From the NCBI GenBank assembly GCA_003693705.1, contig RBZT01000499.1, positions 186,001-250,000 of the forward strand: 64,000 nt of DNA. Reading direction: 5' to 3'. A program made the translations under genes and the position numbers. The notes beneath the pieces are model-generated. The model did no database searches, was not told the DNA's origin, and worked only from the letters and a program-made list of their open reading frames with translations. Positions 44,676 through 60,402 of the stretch are shown here, one piece after another. Source of the DNA: Polymyxa betae. Lineage: Eukaryota > Endomyxa > Phytomyxea > Plasmodiophorida > Plasmodiophoridae. How positions within the stretch are numbered: the stretch's first letter is position 1; each line of letters begins with the position of its first letter.

Positions 44676-45253
44676 GTTGATGGATGCAAGTTAAAATTGG
44701 GAGATGCTTGAAGAAGACGTTCAATTGCACAATGATTCTAACCGGGTGGATGGTTTGGGGTTAAACACGTCTTCCTGGGATTCTTGTTACGGGAAGATGG
44801 AGACATGGAGCCATGGCGCCAAAGGCGAGAAAACCGGCCCCGGAGCGCAACGCGATCTGATTGGTGGAATCCCCCGCCGAACAAACAGTCACAGGTTCCG
44901 GGGTCGGGGCGGGCCCATCTTGGGGTGGACCCACCGCACGTCATCTTCGTCTATCATCCGATTCTTTTCCTTCGGTTTCGCCAATGGCAGGTTGAAGTGT
45001 TTATCTATCAGTGCTAGACTGCCACTTTTACTGTAATGTATCAGCGTGTTATGTTGGAGCAAGCTGCAATAGTATTTAACTGAAGTCTTTCCGATGACAA
45101 TGACTTCCAAAGATGCATTATCGGATTGGTGAATCAACAACAACCGTTACAATGCTTGTCAGCGGTTCGAAAGTGATGTTTATAATAAAGAGTAATTCTC
45201 AGTTATGGGAAGGATCTGCTTAGTACGCTCTACTGACCTTATTTCTTTTGAAG
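44676..45253. promoter_or_regulatory. Shared upstream region of histone H2A and a glyoxalase-like gene
   Basis: 578 bp between divergent starts. On the minus strand there is an ACCAATCAG (CCAAT-type) element at 44857-44865, suitable for the H2A promoter, and a plus-strand CCAAT at 44981-44985. The part at 44780-44945 is GC-rich compared with the flanks, while 45030-45240 is AT-rich. Confidence 0.5.
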
Positions 45254-46441
45254 ATGATCGAGCTCAAAGAGTTTCGATTCACTTGCGTCAACTTAGATGA
45301 TACGTTCACGTTTTACACCAATTGCTTGCTCATGGTACTGCATAAAAAGTCGGAATCTATCGGGAAGCAATTCATCCTATTTCGTTATCAACGAAGCGAC
45401 GCTTTCCTAAGGTTTGAATATAGACAGTCAGTCCGAAGAGCGGCCAATGGAGATGCAGCCGAATCTGAATTCCCGACTGTCTATCGACGTCCTATAACGT
45501 CAACTGATCTACTTCTCTATGTCATGAGCATTGAAAAAATCCTCCAGCGTGTTCGCGCTCACAATTACGTCGTATTTGTTGAACCGGTCAAGATCAGCGA
45601 GGAGATTCGAGCGTGCGTTCTTGTCGACCCAAATGGAATTCGAATTCGCTTGATTGAAAGCGTACATTGCATGGTCGATGCTGCATTTGAAGCCAGAATC
45701 GGATATGTATCGGTTCCAGTACGAGAGTTCACTGGCCTGTCTCGTTCAATAGCTTTTTATCAACAAGTCAGTTTTATTTCTGAAGATGGTCTTTGGAACT
45801 AAAAACGCTCTTCAGGTGTTCGGGGCCGCAGCAGAGATGGGCGCTCCTCAGGGATTCCGGACTGGACGACAAATTGCTTCTGTGAACCATTCAAGAAATG
45901 GCAGTGCTAGCGGGAAAGCTCCAGGGTTCTCTAAGAAGGGAAAATTATCATTAGGACACGACTTCGGGTCGAATTTCACCATACGTGACACAGAGTCATT
46001 CCCAGAGGACATGTTAACGATGGTTTGGTTAGGAAATGGACCTCGGGCCACACATTCGACACTATGCCTTCGACATTCAATGGGTAATAGCGACATTGTG
46101 CTCATTTGAAGTGATAATAACTATGGTCGGATGCAGACAGGCAATTATCCACTTCTGTATCAAAGGCGTTTTCAAAGGATAATGAAACTCAGGAACGTTT
46201 TCTGGGTTTGGTTTTCGTCGTAACCGACCTGGAAAGATGTCAGCAGCACCTTAGCACGCAAGACGCTTTCCCAGTACAGCTATCCCCGGTAACGACGGTC
46301 ATCGGCATGTCCTCCTGGTTCAGCTTCTTCGACCCTGCATTCATAAACGTGGAGATTCGCGAGGAAGCGCCCAACAACGCTCGTCATCGGTCGCGTCTGA
46401 CCCGACAATCGACGCAGCTCTTCAATCCATCATTGGCATAA
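45254..46441 (+). CDS. Glyoxalase/VOC-superfamily protein
   Basis: Start ATG 45254 (MIELKEFRFTCVNLDDTFTF). The first ~90 residues look like one vicinal-oxygen-chelate module (FTCVNLDDTFTFYTNCLLMV), and a second half begins with LVDPNGIRIRLIES, a typical VOC strand. Another module starts at GYVSVPVREFTGLSRSIAFYQQ; a 50-nt intron at about 45765-45814 then joins phase 0 to VFGAAAEMGAPQGF. A final exon at about 46200-46441 gives FVVTDLERCQQHLSTQ and ends at 46441. This tandem VOC layout resembles GLOD4-type proteins, but metal ligands are not confidently placed, so I assign only the superfamily. Confidence 0.6.
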
Positions 46442-46781
46442 TTGATACGTAGTTGTTATAAATGAATGTGAGAAGGGACAGAGTACTCTGATTTCCATCC
46501 TGTTACCTACTCGAAGTGACGCTGTTTCTCGTCACGTCGCTTTCTCTGTTTCCTGTGAAATGTTAGTGCGATCACATCTGCTTAACTGTACAAGGTTCTC
46601 CATATAATCGCATCAGTGTACCATAACACGACGCGAGAATGTAGTACCTGGGAGGTTGCAGATTGCGCGTCAACGCAGCGCAAGGATTCTCCCCACATCT
46701 GCTATTGTGGTGATCCTTTGCTGTTGGGGCTGTTGGGGCACCTAATTCTGTTACCAAGCAGTAGCTGATCTGCAGCCACCA
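46442..46781. other. Upstream region of UMPS
   Basis: 340 bp between the glyoxalase-like stop and the UMPS start, same strand. A short minus-strand ORF is not supported by homology. Presumed promoter. Confidence 0.45.
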
Positions 46782-48542
46782 ATGAACTATAGCAATGACT
46801 CTCGAGATAGCATTGTCAATGCTCTTTATGACATCGGGGCATTTCGGTTCGATGGTCCATTCATATTGAAAAGCGGCATCACGTCGCCATTCTATGTCGA
46901 TTTGCGGATTCTGGTCTCAAAGCCAGATTTACTAGCGCAAATCGCGTCGGCGATGGTGAAGTCTGTCGCTTCAACCGAATATGACGTCGTCTGTGGAGTT
47001 CCTTATACAGCTCTACCAATTGCTACCGCAATATCGCTACAATGTGGAGTTCCAATGGTTGTTCGACGAAAAGAAGGAGCTAAGAGCTATGGTACCAAGA
47101 AACTAATCGAAGGAATTATCGTCAAAGGCCACAAGTGCCTTATTGTTGAGGTTTGCTTTAAAAGCTGATTCTTGAATCACTGCCAAGTGTTTCTAGGATC
47201 TGGTGACCAGTGGACTTAGCGTTTTTGAGACAATTGAGCCGATTCAAGAGCATGGAATGTGTGTTCAAGATGTCGTTGTCATTCTAGACCGGGAGCAAGG
47301 CGGGCGGGCTAATATCGAGAAGCGAGGCATTCGCCTTCATTCTGTGATGACGATCTCACAAGTCTTGGACACTCTGCTCGCGAACGGAAAAATTTCTCCT
47401 GACCAATGCGAACAAAGTCGAGCATTCATCGCATCGAATCAAGTCCAAATTGCTGAGCCCGGGGCTTCCAAACCTTTTCTGCTAGCCGTACCTTATGAGT
47501 CCAAGGCAAAATCTGCAAAGAATCCTAAATTACGAACGCTTCTTGAGTTGATGCTGAACAAACAGTCGAATCTGTGTTTAAGCGCTGACGTCACAAGTTG
47601 CGAAGAATTGTTGAAACTTGCAGACAAACTGGGACCTTACATATGCATGCTCAAAACGCATATTGATATTTTGGACTTCACACCCGAGTTGCTTTCTGAT
47701 TTGAAACTTTTAGCTCAAAGGCACCAGTTCATGATTTGGGAAGATCGTAAATTTGCTGATATTGGTAGTACGGTTCTTCATCAGGTCAGGTCCCGATTGA
47801 TTTGTTATTTGACTTCTAAAGCTCCATAGTTTACCAGTGGTATCTTCAAAATTGCAGAATGGGCAGATTTTGTTAGCATCCATTCCATTAGTGGTTTGTT
47901 GAAAAAGATATCATACTTTCATGAAACTAAGGGATGATTAGGTCCAGGCATAATTGACGCCTTAAAGAAAGGCGCACAAGAATCACAGGGGCGATGTCAA
48001 GGTGTCTTCATGCTTGCAGAAATGAGCTCTGAGGGGAACCTCATGAATGAAGCCTATTCACAAGCAACCGTCTCCATGTCTGAAAAACACCACGATTTTA
48101 TATGCGGGTATATAGCCCAAAAATGTCAGCTTCCTACTGAGATGGTTATTCATTCCTGCTGAAAGATGAATAGGTGTGAGCAATGCTCCCGGAATTGTAC
48201 ATATTGTCCCAGGAGTTCAGCTTCAAGCGGGCGGCGATGCATTAGGCCAACGATATCGCACGCCGGATGATGTCGTTGGCAGCAAAGGAGCCGATATCAT
48301 CGTTGTCGGTAAGGCAATCTGAAGTTTTTCAAACCCGAGAATTGATTTTATGTACAGGCAGAGGTATAATTGCAGCTAAGGACAAAATTCAGACCTGTAT
48401 AGAATATCGGGATGCGGGATGGTTAGAGTTTTTTGCAATTAAGTTTTCTCTGTATTTCTAATATTTCACTTTACCTCTATATATTCTACCAGAACTAAAG
48501 CGTTTGCTCAGGACCGCCTACCAGAAACGGGTCCAGATGTAA
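46782..48542 (+). CDS. UMPS: Bifunctional UMP synthase (OPRT-OMP decarboxylase fusion)
   Basis: Catalyses the last two steps of de novo pyrimidine synthesis: orotate plus PRPP to OMP, then to UMP. The N-terminal OPRT domain (from ATG 46782) has [20 protein letters not shown] and the PRPP-binding motif LIVEDLVTSG, joined across a 48-nt intron near 47149-47197. The C-terminal OMPDC domain has [20 protein letters not shown], the catalytic [10 protein letters not shown], then [16 protein letters not shown] and IIVVGRGI over three further introns. The last intron (about 48412-48510) gives [11 protein letters not shown] and TAA 48540-48542. The OPRT-first order is that of animals, plants and amoebae; most fungi encode the two enzymes separately. 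Confidence 0.92.
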
Positions 48543-48576
48543 AAATGTTTATCAATGTGCAATTTTTGACTTTATC

Positions 48577-49360
48577 TCACATAAAGGAATCTTCGTAATC
48601 TTCAACACTCATGTTGATATCGCGGTTCATCTGCATATTCTGAGGGTCGAAAACACGATCGTAGCTGTTTCTTTCCTTTTCAGCTTCACGTTCCGCCTTG
48701 GCTTTTTTAGCTTCAAGCTCAGCTTTTCTGGCAACAACTCTTCTCTGATCATTTTCGACTTTATCTCTGTCTACTCTCAATTGCCTAAAATCAACGTTTT
48801 CCTCTTCGCGCATAGTCTTTTTTAATCTGCCAAGAATGATAAGATCCCTCTGGACCAAAATATATTTTCGCTGCAATTGTGTTAGACAATTCAAAAGTAA
48901 CGCGATTAGTCCCATACGAGCTTTTCTTTGTGGAATCCAACTTGCCCAACGTCCATAGACCCGTTCTTGCTCAAATTGGACCAGGGTGTATAAACCACCT
49001 TGATCTGCTTCAGTTTTTTGCCTAATCCTGTTGTCAGGGGAGGCTTGGATGATAACGAACAAAATCGACCTTTAATCGAATTTTCCTTCGTAAGCTGAGC
49101 GCAATCATCGAGAACTTGTTGGGGAATGTCATCGAAAGAATATCCCTGAGGTAGACGAACATAAACATGAGCCGACGACAAATTATCAGCATGAAACCAG
49201 ACATCCTCTGGCCATCCTAGAAACGATTCGATCATTGCATGGAACTCAACTTGTCGAGCATAATACCATGTTCGATCAGTAACTCGTTTTCGAATTTATC
49301 CTTACCCATATAAAAGGTGAATTCGACACCATCGCATAGAGATGTGAAGTAATATACCAT
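48577..49360 (-). CDS. CCDC25: CCDC25-like NFACT-R/coiled-coil protein
   Basis: Small conserved eukaryotic protein with an NFACT-R (DUF814-type) domain and a coiled-coil tail. Start ATG 49360 (MVYYFTSL), then [17 protein letters not shown] ~50-nt intron (GTATTATGC...TTTCTAG) joins to [20 protein letters not shown] and [20 protein letters not shown] second intron near 49015-49080 leads to [20 protein letters not shown], which matches the human CCDC25 VVYTPWSNL motif. The tail is charged ([19 protein letters not shown], then Lys/Glu-rich) and ends in [10 protein letters not shown] at 48577, echoing the DSDEFM end of the human protein. It converges with UMPS, 34 bp between stops. Confidence 0.9.
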
Positions 49361-49554
49361 TGGGCCAGTATGAGAAGGAGAAGGGAATCGGAACTTCCGA
49401 AATGCGTCATTTATCCGAAAGCAGGCATAAAAATCTTTCAGGCTGTACAATCCATGACTGCAGGTGCAAATGAAGCAACTGGTGTACTCGAGCAAAATGA
49501 CTTTACTTTATTCGTGTGACCTGCATGCCATGTCCATGACATTCTTAATTCATC

Positions 49555-50559
49555 ATGGCTTCCATAAGAAGCTCGTTATGGTCCATCATTGGGCTAACAT
49601 CGACATCGTCACCGGTTTCGGCTGACAAGTGCTTACCTATAGATCTTTTGGCGAATCTTGAGAGCGCCAAATCATTGTCAAGTGAGATTGGCGTCGCTGA
49701 ACGTAATCTTACAGACTTCAAAGACAAGATGAAAGAATTTAGTTCGGCGTCGACCTTGACAATCAATGACTTAGCTCAACTGTCTTCCTATTCTATCATT
49801 CCCAACCATAGATTCGGGGAAACTTTGATAGCAAAGGCGGCTGAACTCAATCAGCAAACATCAACAACCCTTCAAAACGAACTAACAAATCGAGTTTTAG
49901 AACCGCTAGCAAAATGGCGCATTACCATCGATGAGTTGATCGTTCGCCTCGAAGAACAACGCCGAATGCATCATCAGCAAGAATTGTTACGAGATCACAT
50001 TCGTGCAAGAGAAGAAGGGCGCGTACGACAAATGAAAACCGGAAGATGGAGCGCTAAGGATGGAGCTGATTTGAAAAGAGCCCACGACGCTTTAGTATCG
50101 TGGAAGCTAAAAACCGAGGCTGTCGATTCAGTGGTTGCAGAGAGCGTCCAACGTGACCTGATTGAAGCCAGGAAACAAAACGGTCTCGATTTACTGAAAG
50201 CATTTGATGCGATCGACAAACAATTCTGGAGTCTTGGTAATCAGGTGTGCAAGCTTAGAGGCGAACTGATTGAAGCGCTAACATCATGCTCTGGTGAGCC
50301 TCCGGCAACAACCAAAAAGAAGAAAAAGAAGTCCAAGAAACATATCGAGAGCATCAAAGGTGAAACCCCTGAAGATAAGAATGTGTCTGTGGCCAACGAC
50401 ATTCCCGATATCCTATCGTCTTTCGAGTGCCTACGTTATGATCCGGATCCGTTCTCGCCAATCGAGGATGATACCCTGACTGTTTTAAAGAATGCTGAAT
50501 CACCTGCAAGCCCTGGCGATCCATTCCAAAATCTGTCGGTTTTTTCAATGAGTAAATAA
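49555..50559 (+). CDS. Helical BAR-like protein with C-terminal DPF motifs
   Basis: Single-exon ORF, 334 residues, start ATG 49555. Residues ~35-235 form a long amphipathic alpha-helical region (NLTDFKDKMKEFSSASTLT; VLEPLAKWRITIDELIVRLE; VSWKLKTEAVDSVVAESVQR) whose length and charge pattern suit a BAR-type membrane-bending dimer; I see no diagnostic residue, so this is inference. A Lys-rich stretch (KKKKKKSKK) follows at ~255. The acidic tail has two DPF tripeptides (DPDPFSPIEDD and GDPFQNLS), the classic ligand for the AP-2 alpha-appendage, which suggests an endocytic role. Divergent from CCDC25 with 194 bp between starts. Confidence 0.6.
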   Translation: MASIRSSLWSIIGLTSTSSPVSADKCLPIDLLANLESAKSLSSEIGVAERNLTDFKDKMKEFSSASTLTINDLAQLSSYSIIPNHRFGETLIAKAAELNQQTSTTLQNELTNRVLEPLAKWRITIDELIVRLEEQRRMHHQQELLRDHIRAREEGRVRQMKTGRWSAKDGADLKRAHDALVSWKLKTEAVDSVVAESVQRDLIEARKQNGLDLLKAFDAIDKQFWSLGNQVCKLRGELIEALTSCSGEPPATTKKKKKKSKKHIESIKGETPEDKNVSVANDIPDILSSFECLRYDPDPFSPIEDDTLTVLKNAESPASPGDPFQNLSVFSMSK

Positions 50560-53427
<2,868 letters not shown>

Positions 53428-54007
53428 TAACCTGTAGTCATATTTAGAAGGGGCCCTTCAACATCAACTGTATACTTACATTACGCCCGTCGTCACAAAT
53501 CTCAAAAACATGCGGAAGATCGCGTCGGGATGATCTCCACACAGACGCGGCAAACGCAGTGTGAATAATTGCCGGCCAACTGTCAGGAGGAACCCTATTG
53601 CTTTGCATGACTCTTCCAGGGCCAGAGATCCGTCGTCAGAGAGCGATATTCGTAGCCCGGATCGGGATGATGGGAAGCCATGTTCATGGAAGGGCTCCTG
53701 GTAATCAGCCGTCCGATCGGGACGTGACAAAGTGCGCTATTTTCGGCGCTGACTGCCAAAGGGACTACTGCAGTATCCCTTTTTCCGGAGCTTCCCACTG
53801 ACTCGTTCCTTGTTGGTATCCACTGTGCCACGTCAACCTCCCATTTGTCATTGTCAACACGCAGGTGGAAGGTTTGGAATCCAATCCAAACGCCATTCGT
53901 GTTTGTGTCCAGGCGCCCACAGCGTCCCATAGTAGATGGTCCCCTTGTTGATATCTTGCGTGTCAGTTGGTTGCCGTCTGACAGTGCTTGTGTCCACTCT
54001 ATTCACT
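53428..54007. other. Intergenic region between CDKL kinase and trehalose phosphatase
   Basis: 580 bp. A minus-strand ORF (53595-53930) contains a plausible stretch, VWIGFQTFHLRVDNDKWEVD, and a second frame continues to 53476, so a small minus-strand gene with an intron is possible. I recognise no domain and do not call it. Confidence 0.35.
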
Positions 54008-55021
54008 ATGACAAATTCTTACCCAACTGTTCCTGGCATGGCCGATGGGGCACACCCCTTCGTCAACGACGACTGCTGCATGACCAATGACCATTACCAA
54101 CTGCCTACCAACGGGTTCTGCCTGCCTAACGCTTTAACGAGCTGGCCCCAGATTCGCGAACGTCTCGATAAAAAGCGCCTCGCTATCTTTCTCGACTGTA
54201 AGCTTGGATTATCTTTGTTGCTGCAAGCTTTCTGATCGATATTCACAGATGATGGGACGCTCTCGCCTCACGTTCCTGATCCAGAAAAGGCCATCATTAG
54301 TGACGAGATGAGAGCGGTGCTGAAGAAGCTCTCTGAGCTGTATACGGTTTCAATTATCACTGGCCGTCCAATGAAAACCATTCGTCGTTTCTTAGATGGC
54401 ATGGACAATATGTTCTATGCTGCAAGTCATGGCTTGGATATCACTTTCGACAGCGAAGACAGCGAACGTCATATCGTTGCAGATGATCACATTCCTTATC
54501 TAGAGGCTGCCTATGACGAACTGAGAGCTGTGATTGGCCGTATTCCAGGATGTATACTGGAGAATAATGACCTGTCAGTTTCGGTTCATTATCGCAATGT
54601 TGAAAGTGAAGCGGATAAAGAGAAGATGCATGAAGCTGTGACGAAGGTCTTGGCCGAATACAGATCTCATATTAACATAATCTATGGCGAAAAGGTTCGC
54701 TTTTTCATATAGGATATTAATGTTTGACATTGATTCGATTAGGTCTGGGAGCTTCGACCGAACAAGGACTGGGACAAAGGCAAAGCAGTCGAGTACATCT
54801 TGAGCTTAAAGTTCCAAGACACGCCAACCATTGCTGTCTACCTTGGCGATGATACCACCGACGAGGACGCCTTCAAGGTCGTTCGTCAGCTCGAAGGCAT
54901 CTCCGTTCTTGTCAATAAGCAGAAGAAAGCTACAGCGGCCGAGTTCGTCGTCGCCGACCCGACTGATGTCCAAAAGTTCCTGAACTTGTTGACCGAGACC
55001 GCGTCGTCCCTTCAATACTGA
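54008..55021 (+). CDS. Trehalose-6-phosphate phosphatase
   Basis: HAD-superfamily enzyme that dephosphorylates trehalose-6-phosphate to trehalose, a stress protectant and reserve sugar. Start ATG 54008. After ~60 residues the first exon ends at AIFLD and a ~50-nt intron joins to give the nucleophile motif FLDYDGTLSP. SIITGRPMKTIRRFLDG carries HAD motif II; LYLGDDTTDEDAFKV-like VYLGDDTTDEDAFKVVRQ is motif IV. An intron near 54703-54745 restores GEKVWELRPNKDWDKGKAV, the TPP-specific KGxA motif. Stop 55019-55021. It is a stand-alone phosphatase of ~300 residues rather than the synthase-phosphatase fusion of yeast Tps2. Confidence 0.92.
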
Positions 55022-55368
55022 TGGAGGGAGTATGGTTGTTGGTTCATTGTTTCCAAAGCTCCGAAACCAGCAAAAGACTCGGAAATTATTGTTATATATT
55101 AAGCACAATCTAATGTTGAATTGCAATCTATTGTTCGATCTGATTAAATTACAAAGTCGTTGCATAGAATTCTGGTACATCATGTTCATTTCTTCCATCA
55201 TCTTGCCAGATTTGCTGATCAATCTGATTGCGCAGTTTCAGGAATCGTTCGCCTGAGGGGAGAGCTGGTGGCCGTCGTTCTGCCCAGCAGATCTTCGCCG
55301 TCATTCGTGATCGGCTCCGTCCTCAAGGTACGGCCGCCAGCTGTCAAACCCATCACCCTTCCGGTTTC
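55022..55368. other. Upstream region of pantothenate kinase
   Basis: 347 bp. The pantothenate kinase frame is open upstream to about 55228 but begins there with TTG; the first ATG is at 55369. No other gene visible. Confidence 0.5.
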
Positions 55369-56745
55369 ATGTCCAGCTCTTCTGATCTGGAGTCCCAAGA
55401 GAATGACCATATCGATGGCATCCTTCAGTCCCTCCGGCGCCTTTTAATCCAGAAACGGCCCCGGGACCCATTACTTTACATTCATCAGGCTGTCGAAGAA
55501 CGAATGGAACAACGTGACAGCCGAGTCTTAAGCGGGTCTAATGTGAATCTAACGCCAATAGGCGGGTTAACTCGTGATTGGACGAGATGCGGTCGTGTCG
55601 CGATGCTCGGCATCGATGTCGGCGGCTCGCTGAGTAAAATCACGTTCTTCGAGCGCGACGACATGGCGTCGACCGTTGAGGCTCAGTTTGTGAAGAGCTC
55701 TGAGCGCTACGGGACGACTGGCGTCCGAGATATGGCGCTGTCCTTAAAATGGCAGGATGGGACGTTTCATTTCATGACGTTCGAGACGAGAAGAATGGAA
55801 GGCGCCATCGAAATGATGCGCCGCAACAAGCTGCTTCGAAACGATGAGATCCTGCTCGCGACTGGCGGCGGCGCCTACAAATTCAGCGAAACAATCCGGA
55901 CCAAGCTGGGCCTTCGTGTCGTTAAAGGAGACGAACTGCACTGCCTTCTATGGGGGCTGAATTTCATTCTGCAGCACACCTCAGATGAATGCTATTATCT
56001 GGCTAATCCGGGAGATCCTGCCTCGGACGACATTCCATTCTCAACGACCAACGGATCAGCATTCCCGTATCTGTTGGTGAACATCGGCAGCGGCGTCAGC
56101 ATCCTGAAAGTCGACAGCGATAACTCGTTCCAACGTGTGTCGGGAACGATGATGGGCGGCGGGACGTTCTGGGGGCTGTGTCGCCTTCTCACCGATTGTC
56201 AGACGTTTGAGGAAGCCGTCGAATTGGCGGTCCAAGGCAAACCCGATAAACTCAACATGCTTGTCGGCGACATATACGGCGGCGACTACGAAGCGTTCGG
56301 GTTGCGAGCCCAAACTGTCGCCAGCGCTTTTGGAAACGTCGGCGTCAACGATGAAGTCAGGAAGACAGCGTCGCAGGCTGATATCGCCCGCGGCTTACTG
56401 GATATGATCGCCCAGAATATCGCTCAGCTGGCGTATTTATGTGCCAGGAAGTATAATCTGACCAGGATTATCTTCGCCGGCAACTTTCTCAGGAAGAACC
56501 GCCTGTCAATGAGCTCGATCTCGTTCTCGATCGACTACTGGTCGAACGGTGTGCAGAAGGCGCTCTTTCTGAAACACGAAGGGTACTTCGGGTCGACCGG
56601 CGCCTTTTTCATGTCCGAGACGGAAGCTCTCAGCGATCAGGTGAATTGCGACCTGTTAGACAACGACTCATTTAGGAGTTGTGACATTCCTTCTGTCTTT
56701 CAAAGGGACGCAACCAGGCCTGAGGCCCATAGCAATACTAACTAA
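55369..56745 (+). CDS. Pantothenate kinase, eukaryotic type II
   Basis: ATP-dependent phosphorylation of pantothenate, the rate-limiting step of coenzyme A synthesis. One uninterrupted reading frame of ~458 residues from ATG 55369. The catalytic core begins at AMLGIDVGGSLSKITFFE (phosphate-binding loop), with ERYGTTGVRDMALSL, LLATGGGAYKFSETIRTKLG, the region of the catalytic Glu in VKGDELHCLLWGL, MLLVNIGSGVSIL-type LLVNIGSGVSILKV, GTMMGGGTFWGLCRLLTDC and DIYGGDYEAFGL, all close to human PANK3. LKHEGYFGSTGAFF is the dimer-interface end. The ~85-residue leader is weakly conserved. Absence of introns is unusual in this window. Confidence 0.93.
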   Translation: MSSSSDLESQENDHIDGILQSLRRLLIQKRPRDPLLYIHQAVEERMEQRDSRVLSGSNVNLTPIGGLTRDWTRCGRVAMLGIDVGGSLSKITFFERDDMASTVEAQFVKSSERYGTTGVRDMALSLKWQDGTFHFMTFETRRMEGAIEMMRRNKLLRNDEILLATGGGAYKFSETIRTKLGLRVVKGDELHCLLWGLNFILQHTSDECYYLANPGDPASDDIPFSTTNGSAFPYLLVNIGSGVSILKVDSDNSFQRVSGTMMGGGTFWGLCRLLTDCQTFEEAVELAVQGKPDKLNMLVGDIYGGDYEAFGLRAQTVASAFGNVGVNDEVRKTASQADIARGLLDMIAQNIAQLAYLCARKYNLTRIIFAGNFLRKNRLSMSSISFSIDYWSNGVQKALFLKHEGYFGSTGAFFMSETEALSDQVNCDLLDNDSFRSCDIPSVFQRDATRPEAHSNTN

Positions 56746-56882
56746 TAATGAATCATCCAAGCGAATGTTTGACATTGTTTCTCGTGACAACCCACGACCT
56801 CCTCTGAACAATAGCTCTTAATTGCCCTTGTAATTGCACTGTGAAACTTTAGTCGATGTATAATTAACAACGCTGGATGATG

Positions 56883-58275
56883 TTAAGCGCGAGGAGGCGA
56901 CCTCCTTCGCTTCTTGCCAGCCTGTTCAGCCAACGGATCCGTTAGGATATACTCGTAGTTCTGGACATCGACCGCCATCGGGTCGAAATCCTGCGGTCGT
57001 TTGGTAAACGCCAAGGAATGCTTCAGCCATTCCTGGTTGTTTTCATCCTCCTCAGCGACGGCTTCGACCGGAATCGGTTTCGGTTTCTCCGCCTGCGATT
57101 GCAAAGTGCTTTTGAACGATTCCAGTTTCTGAAGGGTTTCTTCTTCGCGTTGCTTCCTGCTGGTCGTCCTCTTCTTTAGAAACGCTTGTCTTCGTTGCTC
57201 TAGCGGCGTCAGAACGCTGTTCTTATCGTCGTCTAGGCGTTTCTTCTCCACATGGAATGCTCTCGATTTCAACGATTTCAACTGTGCTCGTAGTCTCGAT
57301 AGCTCGGCCTCGTCATGGTTCTCCTCAGAGTCGAGCGTTGGTTGCGATGGCGGTGGCTTGGCGACAGACACGGGAGCATCAGCAGGAGGCGAACGACGAC
57401 GCTCTTCAAGCGCCTCTTTCAGTTTCGGTTTCGAGACTGAACGGTCGCCTTCCGACACCGCGACGTTCTTTGAAAGGTGAGGGTCGTCATCCGCTAAATC
57501 ATGCGAACTCGCCATCGCAATCTGCAACCCGTCTTGCTCGGCTTGGTCGTCATCGGCAAACGACAAAAGCGTGACATTCTTCTTTTTCTTTTTCTGAGCG
57601 ACCTGCACTGGGGCCGGTTTCTTCTTCTCACGCGGGACGATATCATCAAATGGCGAAAGCAGAATATCGACGGAGAGAATTTTGGGTGGGTTCTCAGGGC
57701 GGTCATCGGCGCTGACCTCAAGCTCTTGCATCGATAGCAGATTGAAGATCGTATCACCCGTCACCTTCCCGAAGATCGTATGCTTGCCGTTGAGCCATTC
57801 GCAGGCGTCGAACGTGCAGAAAAACTGGCTACCATTCTCGTCGCGAGTGTTAGCTGGCGTCGCCATAGCGATGATTCTACACGAAACTGTCAATTTCGAT
57901 TTCGAACAGGAATCACAAAAGCAAACGCGGTTAGAAGTCGAAACAAGAGCATTGTAAACGTCACGATACGAACAACGTTATTCACCCTCGATGACTAAAT
58001 CTTAATCTGGAATGCGCTTCGGTTTTAAAAGGCGTCCCATAGATAGATTCACCACCGGTTCCTGTTCCGGTTGGATCACCGCCCTGGGCCATGAACCCTT
58101 TGATGATCCTGTGGAAGATGGTCCCATCATAATAACCCTCCATACAGAGCTGGACGAAGTTCCGGACGGCCTTTGGCGCCTGCTGTGGCCATAGCTCGAT
58201 ATCGATGGCGCCAACTGACGTTTGCAGAACAACCTTTCCATGCGTCGGTGGCTCCAATGCATATATCGACGACAT
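56883..58275 (-). CDS. CWC27: Spliceosome-associated cyclophilin CWC27
   Basis: Nuclear cyclophilin of the activated spliceosome, partner of CWC22. Start ATG 58275. Exon 1 reads YALEPPTHGKVVLQTSVGAI, then IFHRIIKGFMAQGGDPTGTG and GGESIYGTPF, the CWC27 form of the PPIase fold. An intron at about 57890-57985 joins RFSHRG to IIAMATPANTRDENGSQFF. CEWLNGKHTIFGKVTGDTIF keeps the cyclosporin-site Trp that human CWC27 lacks. DILLSPFDDIVPREKKK, LLSFADDD and SSHDLADDDPHLS match the region after the domain, followed by a ~200-residue charged C-terminal tail with EQRRQAFLKKRTTSRKQREE. Stop 56883. Confidence 0.92.
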
Positions 58276-60372
<2,097 letters not shown>

Positions 60373-60402
60373 ACTGTCTGATCCACATAAAGAAGCGATT
60401 GT

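Noticed and set aside
53476-53930. Possible small minus-strand gene between CDKL and trehalose phosphatase
   Set aside because: Two overlapping frames, no resolved intron joining them and no domain; mentioned only as a gap note.
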